Shown here piece by piece: positions 16,659-25,670 of a stretch of 64,000 nucleotides of DNA. The DNA comes from Allomuricauda ruestringensis DSM 13258 (GTDB lineage Bacteria; Bacteroidota; Bacteroidia; Flavobacteriales; Flavobacteriaceae). The stretch's first letter is position 1, and the number at the start of each line of letters is the position of its first letter. The notes beneath the pieces are model-generated. The model saw only the letters and a list, made by a program, of their open reading frames with translations, searched no databases and was not told where the DNA came from. The DNA is taken from assembly GCF_000224085.1 (NCBI RefSeq), contig NC_015945.1, forward strand, positions 620,001 to 684,000. Direction: 5' to 3'. A program made the position numbers and the translations under genes.

Positions 16659-18278
16659 TTATTTACCATTAAACCATATCATCACATAGGCAACGATAGC
16701 TATAATAATGACAGAAATGGCAATATCCTTCCAATTGTAACTGCTTTTGTTCTTCTTTCTTTCTTCATCAGAAATAGTGGCATAGGTAAGGTTCTTTAGT
16801 TTTTCATCTGATGGTGCCGGAGTAGCATAACTCACGACCACAATCAATATGATACAGAAAAGGAAGAACCATGATGCAAAGGACAAAAAGTTCATATTTC
16901 CTAAAAGGAACCAAAAACTTCCGGGATCCAATGAATCCTTGACCAATTCAAGAACAATCCTTAAAGCTCCAACAATAAATCCAACCACCATGGTTACAAA
17001 GGCACCTTGTGAGTTGATTCGTTTATGGAAAATACCCAGTAAGAACACCGCTGTAATCGGAGGCGCAATATAAGATTGAACGCTTTGCAGATATTCGTAA
17101 AGCACTCCTGAGATATTGGCCATAATCGGAATCCAAATAATACCAATGATTACCACTATCACGGTAGCAATCTGTCCTGTTCTTACCAATTTTTTCTCTG
17201 GCGCATTGGGTCTTAATTTTTTATAGATGTCCACCGTAAACAAAGTAGAACACGAATTAAATACTGAGGCCAAGGAGCTCATTAAAGCAGCCAATAACCC
17301 TGCTGCTACCAACCCTCGCAGTCCGGACGGCAATAAATTGCTCATCAAAACCGGGAATGCTTCGTCTGGACTGTCCCAATGCAATTCTCCTCTCATTTTT
17401 AAGGTAAGGGCAATCACACCTGGAATCAAAAACAAGAATACAGGGAAGAGCTTTAACAAAGCACCAAAAATAGTTCCTCGTCTACCTTCTTTGATATTCT
17501 TTGCGGTTAAGGCACGCTGCACAATATATTGATCCGTACACCAATACCAAATACCGGTAATGGTACTGGCAATTAAAAGTGATGGCCAAGGAAAATCAGG
17601 GTCTGAGGCCGACCTCCACATGTTTAAGTATTCAGGAGTAACGGTTTCTTTCATGCTTTCCCACCCGCCTACGTGGTCCAAACCAATAAATGTTAAGGCT
17701 GCAGCACCTATTACCAAGATAATGGCCTGCAAGGTTTCTGTATATACCACGGCACGCATGCCTCCAAGAACGGTGTAAATCCCTGTAAGCACAACGGTTG
17801 CTATGGCTCCTGTCCAAAAATCGATACCAAGGAGTGCGGAAACCACAACCCCTCCGGCATAAATGGTCACGGAAATTTTGGTGAGCACATAGGCCACAAT
17901 AGAGAATACGGAGAGAATCCATCTAGCTCGGGCATCAAATCGTTTTTCCAAAAACTCGGGCATGGTAAACACTCCCGCTCTTGCGTAGAAGGGCAAGAAT
18001 ACCCAACCCAAAATCAGTACAATCCAAGCCTGTATTTCGTAAATAAGCATGGGCAATCTGTCCCCTGCACCAGCTCCTGCCAATCCCACAACATGCTCCG
18101 AACCAATATTCGATGCAAAAATGGAGGCACCGACCACAAACCATCCCACATTTCTACCTGCTAAGAAATAATCTTCGGTATTGTTTTCTTTTTTTCGAAT
18201 TACCCATAGGGCGATTCCCAGAAGGACCAGGAAATATATGGATATAGCAATCCAATCAAAAGTATCCAGCGTCTGCAT
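16659..18278 (-). CDS. Sodium/solute symporter (SSS family), probable L-arabinose transporter
   Basis: 539 residues with about 14 hydrophobic helices. The signature regions are present: DYFLAGRNVGWFVVGASIFASNIGSEHVVGLAGAGA (sodium/sugar symporter start), GMRAVVYTETLQAIILVIGA and GLVAAGLLAALMSSLASVFNSCSTLFTVDIYKK. The family imports sugars or other solutes with Na+ across the inner membrane. As last gene of the araB-araD-araA-galM operon (9 bp after galM), it most likely brings in L-arabinose. Specificity within SSS cannot be read from sequence alone. Confidence 0.92.
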   Translation of the reverse strand: MQTLDTFDWIAISIYFLVLLGIALWVIRKKENNTEDYFLAGRNVGWFVVGASIFASNIGSEHVVGLAGAGAGDRLPMLIYEIQAWIVLILGWVFLPFYARAGVFTMPEFLEKRFDARARWILSVFSIVAYVLTKISVTIYAGGVVVSALLGIDFWTGAIATVVLTGIYTVLGGMRAVVYTETLQAIILVIGAAALTFIGLDHVGGWESMKETVTPEYLNMWRSASDPDFPWPSLLIASTITGIWYWCTDQYIVQRALTAKNIKEGRRGTIFGALLKLFPVFLFLIPGVIALTLKMRGELHWDSPDEAFPVLMSNLLPSGLRGLVAAGLLAALMSSLASVFNSCSTLFTVDIYKKLRPNAPEKKLVRTGQIATVIVVIIGIIWIPIMANISGVLYEYLQSVQSYIAPPITAVFLLGIFHKRINSQGAFVTMVVGFIVGALRIVLELVKDSLDPGSFWFLLGNMNFLSFASWFFLFCIILIVVVSYATPAPSDEKLKNLTYATISDEERKKNKSSYNWKDIAISVIIIAIVAYVMIWFNGK

Positions 18279-18287
18279 AATAGTTTA

Positions 18288-19475
18288 TTATTTGGTTGAT
18301 AGTTTGAACATGGTCCTAGTAGAATACGTTTCCCCGGGATTTAACCTAGCGGAAGGAAAATTAACTTGGTTAGGACTATCTGGATAGTGTTGTGTTTCCA
18401 AACAGAACCCAGAGCGCTTCCCGTAGGCACCTCCATCTTTTGCAGGTAACGTACCATCCAAAAAGTTTCCGCTGTAAAATTGTATGCCAGGCTCATTGGT
18501 ATACACCTCTAACAATCGGCCCGTGTTGGGGTGGTACGCTGATGCTGCCAAACCAAAGCCTTCTTTCCCTTGGTTGAGCACCCAACAATGGTCATATCCT
18601 CCCCCAAGACCCAACTGTTCATTGTCGGCCTCTATCTCTTTACCAATTGATTTAGGAGCCGTAAAATCGAAGGGAGTTCCAGCCACAGCCCTTAACTCCC
18701 CTGTTGGAATCAGGCCTCCATCAACAGGAAGATATGTATCGGCATCCAAATAAATTTCGTGGTCCAAAATAGGTTCGGAAAGCTTCCCAGATAGGTTAAA
18801 ATAACTGTGCTGGGTCAAATTCACAACGGTAGGTTTATCCGTTACAGCTTCATATTGAACATCCAATTCGTTATTATCAGTAAGTGTATAGGTTACCTTC
18901 ACATCCAATTTTCCGGGGTATCCTTCTTCCCCATCTTCACTGATGTAGGTAAGCTCTAAAACCGCCCCAGCATCTGTATTTTTTGGTGTAGCGTTCCAAA
19001 GTACTTTATCGAACCCTTTTTCTCCTCCGTGAAGGTGATTGTCGCCATCGTTTGTGGCCAGCGTATAGGTCTCTCCATCCAAAGAAAACTTCCCGTTGGC
19101 TATACGGTTTCCATATCGGCCAATAAGTGCTCCAAAGTATGGACTACCATCAAGATATTGTTCCAAACTATCAAAACCTAGGACTATATCCTCATAGCTT
19201 CCTTGTTTATCGGGGGCCGTCCAACGGGTAATGATACCACCATAGGTGATGACATCCACTTCCATTCCGGCTTCGTTTTTCAAAGTGAATTTCTTCACTT
19301 TTGTGCCATCGGGCATTTCCCCAAATATGGTTTCTTCAATGGGGTTTTGTTCACTTTCAGTTTTTGCGGTTTCCATTTTTGACTGGCTTTCTTTTTTGTT
19401 TTGCTTACAGCCTATAGTTGTAAAGACCAAAAGTAAAACACAGTAAAATATAGAAGGTTTGGCTATCCTCATCAT
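18288..19475 (-). CDS. galM: Aldose 1-epimerase (mutarotase), lipoprotein
   Basis: 395 residues. The lipobox TIGC (Cys23) places it in the periplasm or outer membrane, unlike cytoplasmic GalM of E. coli. Core motifs: NRIANGKFSLDGETYTLATNDGDNHLHGGEKGFDKVLW, VNLTQHSYFNLSG (catalytic His), GGYDHCWVLNQ and SGFCLETQHYPDSPNQ with the C-terminal catalytic Glu. It interconverts alpha and beta anomers. In this operon the substrate is probably arabinopyranose released by arabinofuranosidases before uptake. It lies 22 bp after araA and 9 bp before the symporter. An alternative ATG is the next codon. Confidence 0.93.
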   Translation of the reverse strand: MMRIAKPSIFYCVLLLVFTTIGCKQNKKESQSKMETAKTESEQNPIEETIFGEMPDGTKVKKFTLKNEAGMEVDVITYGGIITRWTAPDKQGSYEDIVLGFDSLEQYLDGSPYFGALIGRYGNRIANGKFSLDGETYTLATNDGDNHLHGGEKGFDKVLWNATPKNTDAGAVLELTYISEDGEEGYPGKLDVKVTYTLTDNNELDVQYEAVTDKPTVVNLTQHSYFNLSGKLSEPILDHEIYLDADTYLPVDGGLIPTGELRAVAGTPFDFTAPKSIGKEIEADNEQLGLGGGYDHCWVLNQGKEGFGLAASAYHPNTGRLLEVYTNEPGIQFYSGNFLDGTLPAKDGGAYGKRSGFCLETQHYPDSPNQVNFPSARLNPGETYSTRTMFKLSTK

Positions 19476-19497
19476 TTATAGTTTTATGTTAGTTTGA

Positions 19498-21003
19498 TTA
19501 CATTCCATGCTGAAACAAATGATAGTATGCTTCGTTGGCGTGGAGTTGATCTTTAAATGCTCTAAGTTTCGTGTCCGAATCTATAACTAAAAGTTCTATT
19601 CCGAAAATATCGGCGAAGTCTTCCATGTATTCGGTAGTCAATGCTTGTGTATACACGGTATGGTGTGCTCCACCTGCATGAATCCATGCGGTAGCGGCAA
19701 CATCCAGATTCGGTTTTGCGTCCCAAAGCACACGTGCCACAGGTAATTTTGGCAAATCGGCCATGGGTTCTACGGCTTCTACTTCGTTTACGATCAAACG
19801 GAACCTGTTTCCCATATCAATCAATGATGCGTTCAGCGCTTCTCCCGCTGGTGAATCAAAAACCAATCGTACAGGGTCTTCTTTGCCTCCAATACCCAAA
19901 GGATGCACTTCGCAAGATGGCTTAGCACTTGCAATGGACGGACAAATCTCTAACATGTGTGAACCTAGCACATAATCTTTTTCAGGGGTGAAGTGGTAGG
20001 TATAGTCCTCCATAAACGAAGTTCCACCGTCCAATCCTTTGGCCATTACCTTCATGGTTCTTGTAAGGGCGGCAGTTTTCCAGTCACCTTCGCCACCAAA
20101 ACCGTATCCATCGGCCATTAAACGTTGTACTGCAAGACCTGGCAATTGTTTTAGGGCACCAAGATTCTCAAAAGTATCGGTAAAGGCTTTGAATCCGCCA
20201 TCATCCAAAAAAGTTCTAAGTCCCAATTCTATTTTAGCTGAATCTACTAAAGATTGACGCTGTGTTCCATTTTTTTGAAGTGATTCTGACAAGTTGTAAC
20301 TCGCTTCGTACTCCTCAATCAATTGATCAACAACTTTTTGATCCAAACCATCAATAATATTGGTAATATCTGAAGAATCGTAACCGTTTACTGCCACACC
20401 AAAACGCATTTGAGCAGCAACCTTATCACCTTCTGTAACAGCAACTTCACGCATGTTGTCCCCAATTCTGGCAACCTTCATGTGTTGCAATTCGTCTGCC
20501 CCTAAGGCAACTCTCGCCCAAACAGCTAGTTTTTGTTGCACGCGCTCATCTTTCCAATGACCGACCACTACTTTACGGTTTTTGCGCATTCTGGACATCA
20601 TAAATCCAAACTCACGGTCACCATGTGCGGATTGGTTCAGGTTCATAAAATCCATATCAATATTGTCCCACGGGATTTCCGCATTAAATTGTGTGTGTAA
20701 ATGGCACAGCGGCTTGCTCAATATTTTAAGTCCCGCAATCCACATTTTTGCTGGTGAAAAGGTGTGCATCCAAGTCACTACCCCAATACAGGATGGGGAG
20801 TTACTTGCTTCACGACAAAGAGCGGTTATTTCTTGAGGTGTGGTAACAATAGGTTTAAAAACCAAGGAGACAGGCAATTTCTCAGCTGCATTCAAACCAT
20901 CAACAATATCTTTTGAATTGCTGGCTACTTGTTTTAAAGTCTCTGGTCCGTACAAATGTTGGCTTCCTGTTACAAACCAGATTTCTTTTTTAGATATTTT
21001 CAT
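19498..21003 (-). CDS. araA: L-arabinose isomerase
   Basis: 501 residues, full family length. It begins [21 protein letters not shown], the diagnostic AraA N-terminus, and contains [39 protein letters not shown] and [21 protein letters not shown]. Metal-ligand region includes MLEICPSIA and the late [12 protein letters not shown]. It converts L-arabinose to L-ribulose in the cytoplasm with a divalent metal. It is third in the operon araB-araD-araA-galM-symporter, 14 bp after araD. Confidence 0.98.
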   Translation of the reverse strand: MKISKKEIWFVTGSQHLYGPETLKQVASNSKDIVDGLNAAEKLPVSLVFKPIVTTPQEITALCREASNSPSCIGVVTWMHTFSPAKMWIAGLKILSKPLCHLHTQFNAEIPWDNIDMDFMNLNQSAHGDREFGFMMSRMRKNRKVVVGHWKDERVQQKLAVWARVALGADELQHMKVARIGDNMREVAVTEGDKVAAQMRFGVAVNGYDSSDITNIIDGLDQKVVDQLIEEYEASYNLSESLQKNGTQRQSLVDSAKIELGLRTFLDDGGFKAFTDTFENLGALKQLPGLAVQRLMADGYGFGGEGDWKTAALTRTMKVMAKGLDGGTSFMEDYTYHFTPEKDYVLGSHMLEICPSIASAKPSCEVHPLGIGGKEDPVRLVFDSPAGEALNASLIDMGNRFRLIVNEVEAVEPMADLPKLPVARVLWDAKPNLDVAATAWIHAGGAHHTVYTQALTTEYMEDFADIFGIELLVIDSDTKLRAFKDQLHANEAYYHLFQHGM

Positions 21004-21017
21004 TTACTGTAATTTAT

Positions 21018-21719
21018 TTATTGACCGTAGTAAGCATTTTTTCCATGCTTACGTTCGTAGTGTTTTTTTATTAATGAATCTTTTAATCTAGGCGCTTGAG
21101 GGTTAATCTGTAAGGTTAAGTAGGCCATTTGGGCCACCGTTTCCAGTACTTTGGTATTGTAAACTGCCTTGGCCGCGTTTTTGCCCCAAGCAAATGGGCC
21201 ATGGTTTCCAATGAGTATCATTTCAACCTCGTTGTAATTCAAATTTCTTTCCTTAAAACAATCCAAGATTTGAATTCCCGTATTGTGCTCGTAATTTCCT
21301 TCAATCAGCTCATCTGCCATCGGTGGGGCACAAGGAATATCTTGGGTAAGGTGATCGGCATGTGTAGTTCCAAAAATTGGTATATCCTTTTGGGCCTGTG
21401 CCCAAGAAACGGAATATATGGCATGCGTATGGGCCACTCCCCCAATATTTTCCCAGTTTTTATAGAGATGGCTATGCGTTTTGGTGTCGGATGATGGCCT
21501 AAGACTTCCTTCAACCACATTATTATCGTAATCCATAATTACGATATCCGCTGGTTTTAGGGTTTCGTATGGTACACCACTGGGTTTTATGGCGAAAACA
21601 GCATTGTCCCTGTCCACGGCACTTACATTTCCAAAGGTGTATATTACAAGTCCAAGGGCATTGAGTTCCATGTTCGCCTCGTAGCATTCTTCCTTAAGCG
21701 ATTTGTATTTTGAGCTCAT
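21018..21719 (-). CDS. araD: L-ribulose-5-phosphate 4-epimerase
   Basis: 233 residues. Class II aldolase/epimerase fold: FGNVSAVDRD, IKPSGVPYETLKPADIVIMD, RPSSDTKTHSHLYKNWENIGGVAHTHAIYSVSWAQA (zinc His pair in HTHA), GTTHADHLTQDIPCAP and ILIGNHGPFAWG with the third His. It converts L-ribulose-5-P to D-xylulose-5-P, which enters the pentose phosphate pathway. Starts 7 bp after araB. The match to AraD is better than to fuculose-phosphate aldolase, given operon and length. Confidence 0.97.
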   Translation of the reverse strand: MSSKYKSLKEECYEANMELNALGLVIYTFGNVSAVDRDNAVFAIKPSGVPYETLKPADIVIMDYDNNVVEGSLRPSSDTKTHSHLYKNWENIGGVAHTHAIYSVSWAQAQKDIPIFGTTHADHLTQDIPCAPPMADELIEGNYEHNTGIQILDCFKERNLNYNEVEMILIGNHGPFAWGKNAAKAVYNTKVLETVAQMAYLTLQINPQAPRLKDSLIKKHYERKHGKNAYYGQ

Positions 21720-21726
21720 TGCTTAT

Positions 21727-23400
21727 TTATTTTTTGTTCGTTTGTTCTTCCACAAAGCTTCCAAGTTGTTTGTATTCTTCCAATAATTTGGCGTACACTT
21801 CCACTTGGGAGGATTGGGGGAAATATTCTGCTTCAAAGTCACTTCCCATTACTTTGCTTGCCTCGATTACATTTTCATAGATTCCTGATGCCACGGCAGC
21901 ATAAATTGCCGCACCCAAAGCAGGGGCTTGATCGGATTCTGCAACTTTAATGGGCATATTCAGCACATTGGCTAAGGTCTGCATAATAAAAGGGGACTTT
22001 CTTGCCACTCCACCAATTCCGATTACGGTTTCTATTTTTACGCCTTCATCTTCAAAACGGTCCACGATCATTTTGGAGCCAAAACAAATGGCATTGACCA
22101 ACGCCTTAAAAATATGGGGCGCCTTGGTTCCCAAGGAAATTCCAGATATGGCACTCTTCAATTCTTGATTGGCATCTGGTGTTCTTCTACCATTTACCCA
22201 ATCCAAAGCAACGGGTACAGCTTCAGCTAGTGGAATATTTTCCGCCTGTTCTGCCAAAGAGCGAATAAACTTTGCTTCCACCTCAGTCTTAAGTTCTGCT
22301 TTTTGTTCTTCTGAAAGGATTTCGGAGTTCAAAACAAGATTATCAATGGGCCATTGCAATACACTCTTGAACCATGCGAGTACATCTCCAAAAGCAGATT
22401 GTCCTGCTTCTAGACCGACCATACCGGGTATCACAGAACCATCCACCTGGCCGCAGATTCCCTTAACGGTTTTGTCACCAACAGCTTCGTTGGAAGACAC
22501 CATAATATCACAAGTGGATGTTCCCATCACCCGAACCAGCGCATGATGGTCCACTTTGGCACCTACGGCACCTGCGTGGGCATCAAAAGTACCTACGGCA
22601 ATTACCGTATCAGTGGTTAGGCCCAATTTACCGGCCCATTCTTCGTTTAGTTTTCCGGCTATTTCGTTGGATGTGAATGTTTCTTCATACAAATCATCAC
22701 GAAGTAATGCTAGATACGGGTCTAATTTAGACAAGAATTCCTTATCAGGTAGTCCACCCCAGCTTTCGTGCCACATAGCTTTGTGCCCTGCTGCACATCT
22801 GCTTCGCTTGAATTTTTTCAAATCCTTTTCATCGGCCAAGAGATAGGTAATGAAATCGCAATGTTCCATCCAAGTGTGTGCGGCATCGATTACGCTTTTG
22901 TCCTCTCTGGCCACGTGAAGTATTTTGGCCCAAAACCATTCGGAAGAATAAATTCCTCCTTCGTACTTGGTGTAATCCTCTCCGCCCCAGCTTCTGGCAA
23001 GTTTGTTGATTTCGTTGGCTTCCTTTACCGCAGTGTGGTCTTTCCAAAGTACCATCATGGCATTTGGGTTTTCCTGAAAGCCCTCCACACAGGCCAATGC
23101 AGTACCATCTTCGGTCACTGGCATTGGTGAGGAGCCCGTGGTATCTATACAAATACCCTTCACGGTTTCTGGTGAGACTCCACTTTGTTCCATTACGGAG
23201 CTAATTGTATGTTCCAGTCCTTCAATATGATCCAAAGGATGTTGCCTAAACTGGTTGATTGCCGGTCTACAATATTTTTGTGCTTTCCATCTGGGATACC
23301 AGAACACTTCCGAGGCCAGTTCCGCCCCATTTTGCGCATCGATCATCACAGCCCGTACCGAGTCGGAGCCGTAGTCTAGTCCTATTACGTATGCTTTCAT
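21727..23400 (-). CDS. araB: L-ribulokinase
   Basis: 557 residues of the FGGY kinase family. N-terminal ATPase fold YVIGLDYGSDSVRAVMIDAQNG; IDTTGSSPMPV; MVLWKDHTA; VGTFDAHAGAVGA; C-terminal half with VMGTSTCDIMVSS, GLEAGQSAFGDV and IGIGGVARKSPFIMQTLANVLNMPIKVAESDQAPALGAAIYAA. It phosphorylates L-ribulose using ATP. First gene of the five-gene arabinose operon. The 5' leader carries a small GAAA-loop hairpin (23422-23437) and an AraR-like half site (23441-23452). Confidence 0.97.
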   Translation of the reverse strand: MKAYVIGLDYGSDSVRAVMIDAQNGAELASEVFWYPRWKAQKYCRPAINQFRQHPLDHIEGLEHTISSVMEQSGVSPETVKGICIDTTGSSPMPVTEDGTALACVEGFQENPNAMMVLWKDHTAVKEANEINKLARSWGGEDYTKYEGGIYSSEWFWAKILHVAREDKSVIDAAHTWMEHCDFITYLLADEKDLKKFKRSRCAAGHKAMWHESWGGLPDKEFLSKLDPYLALLRDDLYEETFTSNEIAGKLNEEWAGKLGLTTDTVIAVGTFDAHAGAVGAKVDHHALVRVMGTSTCDIMVSSNEAVGDKTVKGICGQVDGSVIPGMVGLEAGQSAFGDVLAWFKSVLQWPIDNLVLNSEILSEEQKAELKTEVEAKFIRSLAEQAENIPLAEAVPVALDWVNGRRTPDANQELKSAISGISLGTKAPHIFKALVNAICFGSKMIVDRFEDEGVKIETVIGIGGVARKSPFIMQTLANVLNMPIKVAESDQAPALGAAIYAAVASGIYENVIEASKVMGSDFEAEYFPQSSQVEVYAKLLEEYKQLGSFVEEQTNKK

Positions 23401-23672
23401 TGTGTTGATCAGTCTTCATAGGGCATTTTTCAATGCCGAGTGTTGTATTTATGTGAAATATGCGTTTTTTAATATATCAACATGAATAACTTTTAAGGCC
23501 AAAACCTATTTTCGATACAATTCTTCAAAAACGCTGTTTTGAAAAATCAATCAAATTGACGGTTTTGAACATAAAAACATGTCAGTTCGAGTATTCTTTG
23601 GTCTATTTTTGAAAAGAATGCCATAAAAATGTATCGAGAACAAGTAATTTTTTATCCATTATTCAAATACTG
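23401..23672 (-). promoter_or_regulatory. araB leader and upstream region with AraR-like site
   Basis: 272 bp without a gene. TGTTGTATTTAT (23441-23452) matches 11 of 12 bases of TGTTATATTTAT found on the minus strand in the araR/GH51 divergent region, so it is a candidate operator of the Nudix-type AraR. Closer to the ATG, GGCATT-GAAA-AATGCC (minus strand, 23422-23437) forms a 6-bp stem with a GAAA loop in the leader. An 8-base inverted pair TCGATACA (23512-23519) / TGTATCGA (23630-23637) has no obvious role. No exact -7 box found. Confidence 0.4.
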
Positions 23673-25664
23673 TCAATCCGTATTGCCTTCTGCCTTTTTT
23701 GCGGGCAACCATACCTTCATTTTCCCGATTCCCCTATTGGACCACGTATAATAGGGTATAGCGGTCAAATCTTCATTGGAAATGGTGTTTACCCCGCCCA
23801 ATAGATCAGGCTGCATATTGATTTGAAATTCATCATCAGTGGACAGGGCTATTTTTTCAAAGTTGTCCTTGTTGTCAATCTCTTCCACAGCATAAACCAT
23901 TGGGCCATATTCCAAGGACATTTTATCCTTGTTTTCCTCCACCAGTTGATTGGCTTCCACTTTTCTTACTTCCATTGGGAATTCCAGTTCGACCACATCT
24001 CCTTTCTCCCACTCCTTCGCAATGGTAAAATAACCATCCCCAGCTTGAAGATCGAGTTCCTCTCCGTTCAGACTTATCTTATTTTTTTTATTGATGACTG
24101 TGGCATATTGGTAAAGATTACCGGGCAACACCTTGTTTCTAGCCCATCCAGGAACCCTGAACTTTATGGTAAACTTGCCTTTTTCGGTAGGATCTACCAT
24201 CAGTTTTACTTTACCATCCCAAGGATATTTGGTTTCCTGCGATAGTTTTACGGCACGATCTTTAAGATTGACCGTGGCACCGTTCGCTGCGTATAGGTTT
24301 ACATAAATGGTATCATCCGTTTTGGAATAAATCAAACCGGGCATAGCAGGAAGAAATCGTATGACGTTGGTGGGGCAACAGGAACAATCGAACCAGTCCT
24401 TTCTTGTACAGGCCCCTTGATTGAATTTATACACCCCATCGGATTCCAGGGCATTGGGGTAAAAGAATTTTTGTCCATCCAGAGAAAGCCCAGAAATCAA
24501 CCCGTTGTACAAGGTCCTCTCAATCACGTCAAAATACTTTACATCACCTGTCAGGTTGTGCAATCTGTGGTTCCAATACACATCGCCAATGGCCGCACAA
24601 GTTTCGTTATAGGCGGTAAGGTTGGGCAATTCGTAATTCTCGCCAAAAGCCTCTCCTTCGTGCTTCGCCCCGATTCCGCCTGTGATATACATTTTCTTGT
24701 TCACCATATTGTCCCAAAGGGCATTTACCGCTTTCAAATATGCCGTGTCTTTTTCAATGGCGGCTATGTCCGTCATCCCAGCATACATGTACACTGCCCT
24801 CACGGCATGCCCCACAACCTCGTCTTGTTCGGTCACGGGCACATGGTCCTGGGAATAATCACCAAAAAGTTGGTGGTGTTCCGACTTTCCCCTATGGTCC
24901 AAAAAGTATTTGGCCAAGTCGAAATATTCTTTCTTGCCCGTGGTTTGATAGAGTTTTATCAAGCCTGTTTCAATAATCTGGTGTCCCGGCACAGCGGCAA
25001 TTTTACCTTCCCCCTCACCGAAGGTCTGAACCATAAGGTCCGCATTTTTTATAGCGATGTCCAAAAAATTCCGCTTCCCAGTAGCCTTGTAATGCACTAC
25101 GGCAGCTTCGAACAAATGTCCCGCATTATAGAGTTCATGGCTCATATCCAAAGATTCCCAACGCTCGCCCTTGTCTACCTCTACCCAACTTGCCGGGGGG
25201 GTTGCAGGGTCTATGGTCCGCCAGGTAGTAAGGTAACCATCGTTTTCCTGTCCCACTTTTATGATGGCCACCAAGGAATCCAGCAATTTTTCCAATTTGG
25301 GGTTTGGTGCGCTGATCAGTGAATTGGAAGCTCCCTCTATAACCTTATACACATCCGTATCATCAAAGGGCATGGCTCCTTTAACCGAGCCTTCCATCTG
25401 GCCCCCAGCAATCAAAAAGTTATCGAACCTACCCTCTTCCCTGCATTTTTCTATGGCATATTCAATGGTTTTTTCCTGTACCCTTTCAATGATGGGCAGC
25501 CAAAAATCATCGTGTACCTTTACATTTTTTATGTTTATGGGCTCAATGGGATACCCGGATGCCGCATGGGCCATGTCTTCGCTATCTTGTTGTTTTTCCG
25601 GTTGCTCTTTACATGATGTTGTCAACACCAGCAGACTGGTCATTGCCAATAATGTTTTTTTCAT
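23673..25664 (-). CDS. GH127 beta-L-arabinofuranosidase, lipoprotein
   Basis: 663 residues with lipobox TTSC (Cys18). The fold and motifs match GH127 (type enzyme HypBA1): FDNFLIAGGQMEG, DSPYGYL-like NDGYLTTWRT, YNAGHLFEAAV, GIGAKHEGEAFGENYELPN, then the zinc/active-site set Glu354 and Cys356 in ETCAAIG and Cys429/Cys430 in DCSCCPTN. In HypBA1 the equivalent Cys is the nucleophile, held by zinc. The enzyme releases L-arabinose from beta-1,2-arabinofuranosyl chains such as those on hydroxyproline. It begins 6 bp after the GH51 gene, so both linkages are covered by one transcript. The lipoprotein signal puts it on the periplasmic or outer-membrane side. Confidence 0.93.
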   Translation of the reverse strand: MKKTLLAMTSLLVLTTSCKEQPEKQQDSEDMAHAASGYPIEPINIKNVKVHDDFWLPIIERVQEKTIEYAIEKCREEGRFDNFLIAGGQMEGSVKGAMPFDDTDVYKVIEGASNSLISAPNPKLEKLLDSLVAIIKVGQENDGYLTTWRTIDPATPPASWVEVDKGERWESLDMSHELYNAGHLFEAAVVHYKATGKRNFLDIAIKNADLMVQTFGEGEGKIAAVPGHQIIETGLIKLYQTTGKKEYFDLAKYFLDHRGKSEHHQLFGDYSQDHVPVTEQDEVVGHAVRAVYMYAGMTDIAAIEKDTAYLKAVNALWDNMVNKKMYITGGIGAKHEGEAFGENYELPNLTAYNETCAAIGDVYWNHRLHNLTGDVKYFDVIERTLYNGLISGLSLDGQKFFYPNALESDGVYKFNQGACTRKDWFDCSCCPTNVIRFLPAMPGLIYSKTDDTIYVNLYAANGATVNLKDRAVKLSQETKYPWDGKVKLMVDPTEKGKFTIKFRVPGWARNKVLPGNLYQYATVINKKNKISLNGEELDLQAGDGYFTIAKEWEKGDVVELEFPMEVRKVEANQLVEENKDKMSLEYGPMVYAVEEIDNKDNFEKIALSTDDEFQINMQPDLLGGVNTISNEDLTAIPYYTWSNRGIGKMKVWLPAKKAEGNTD

Positions 25665-25670
25665 TTGTTG

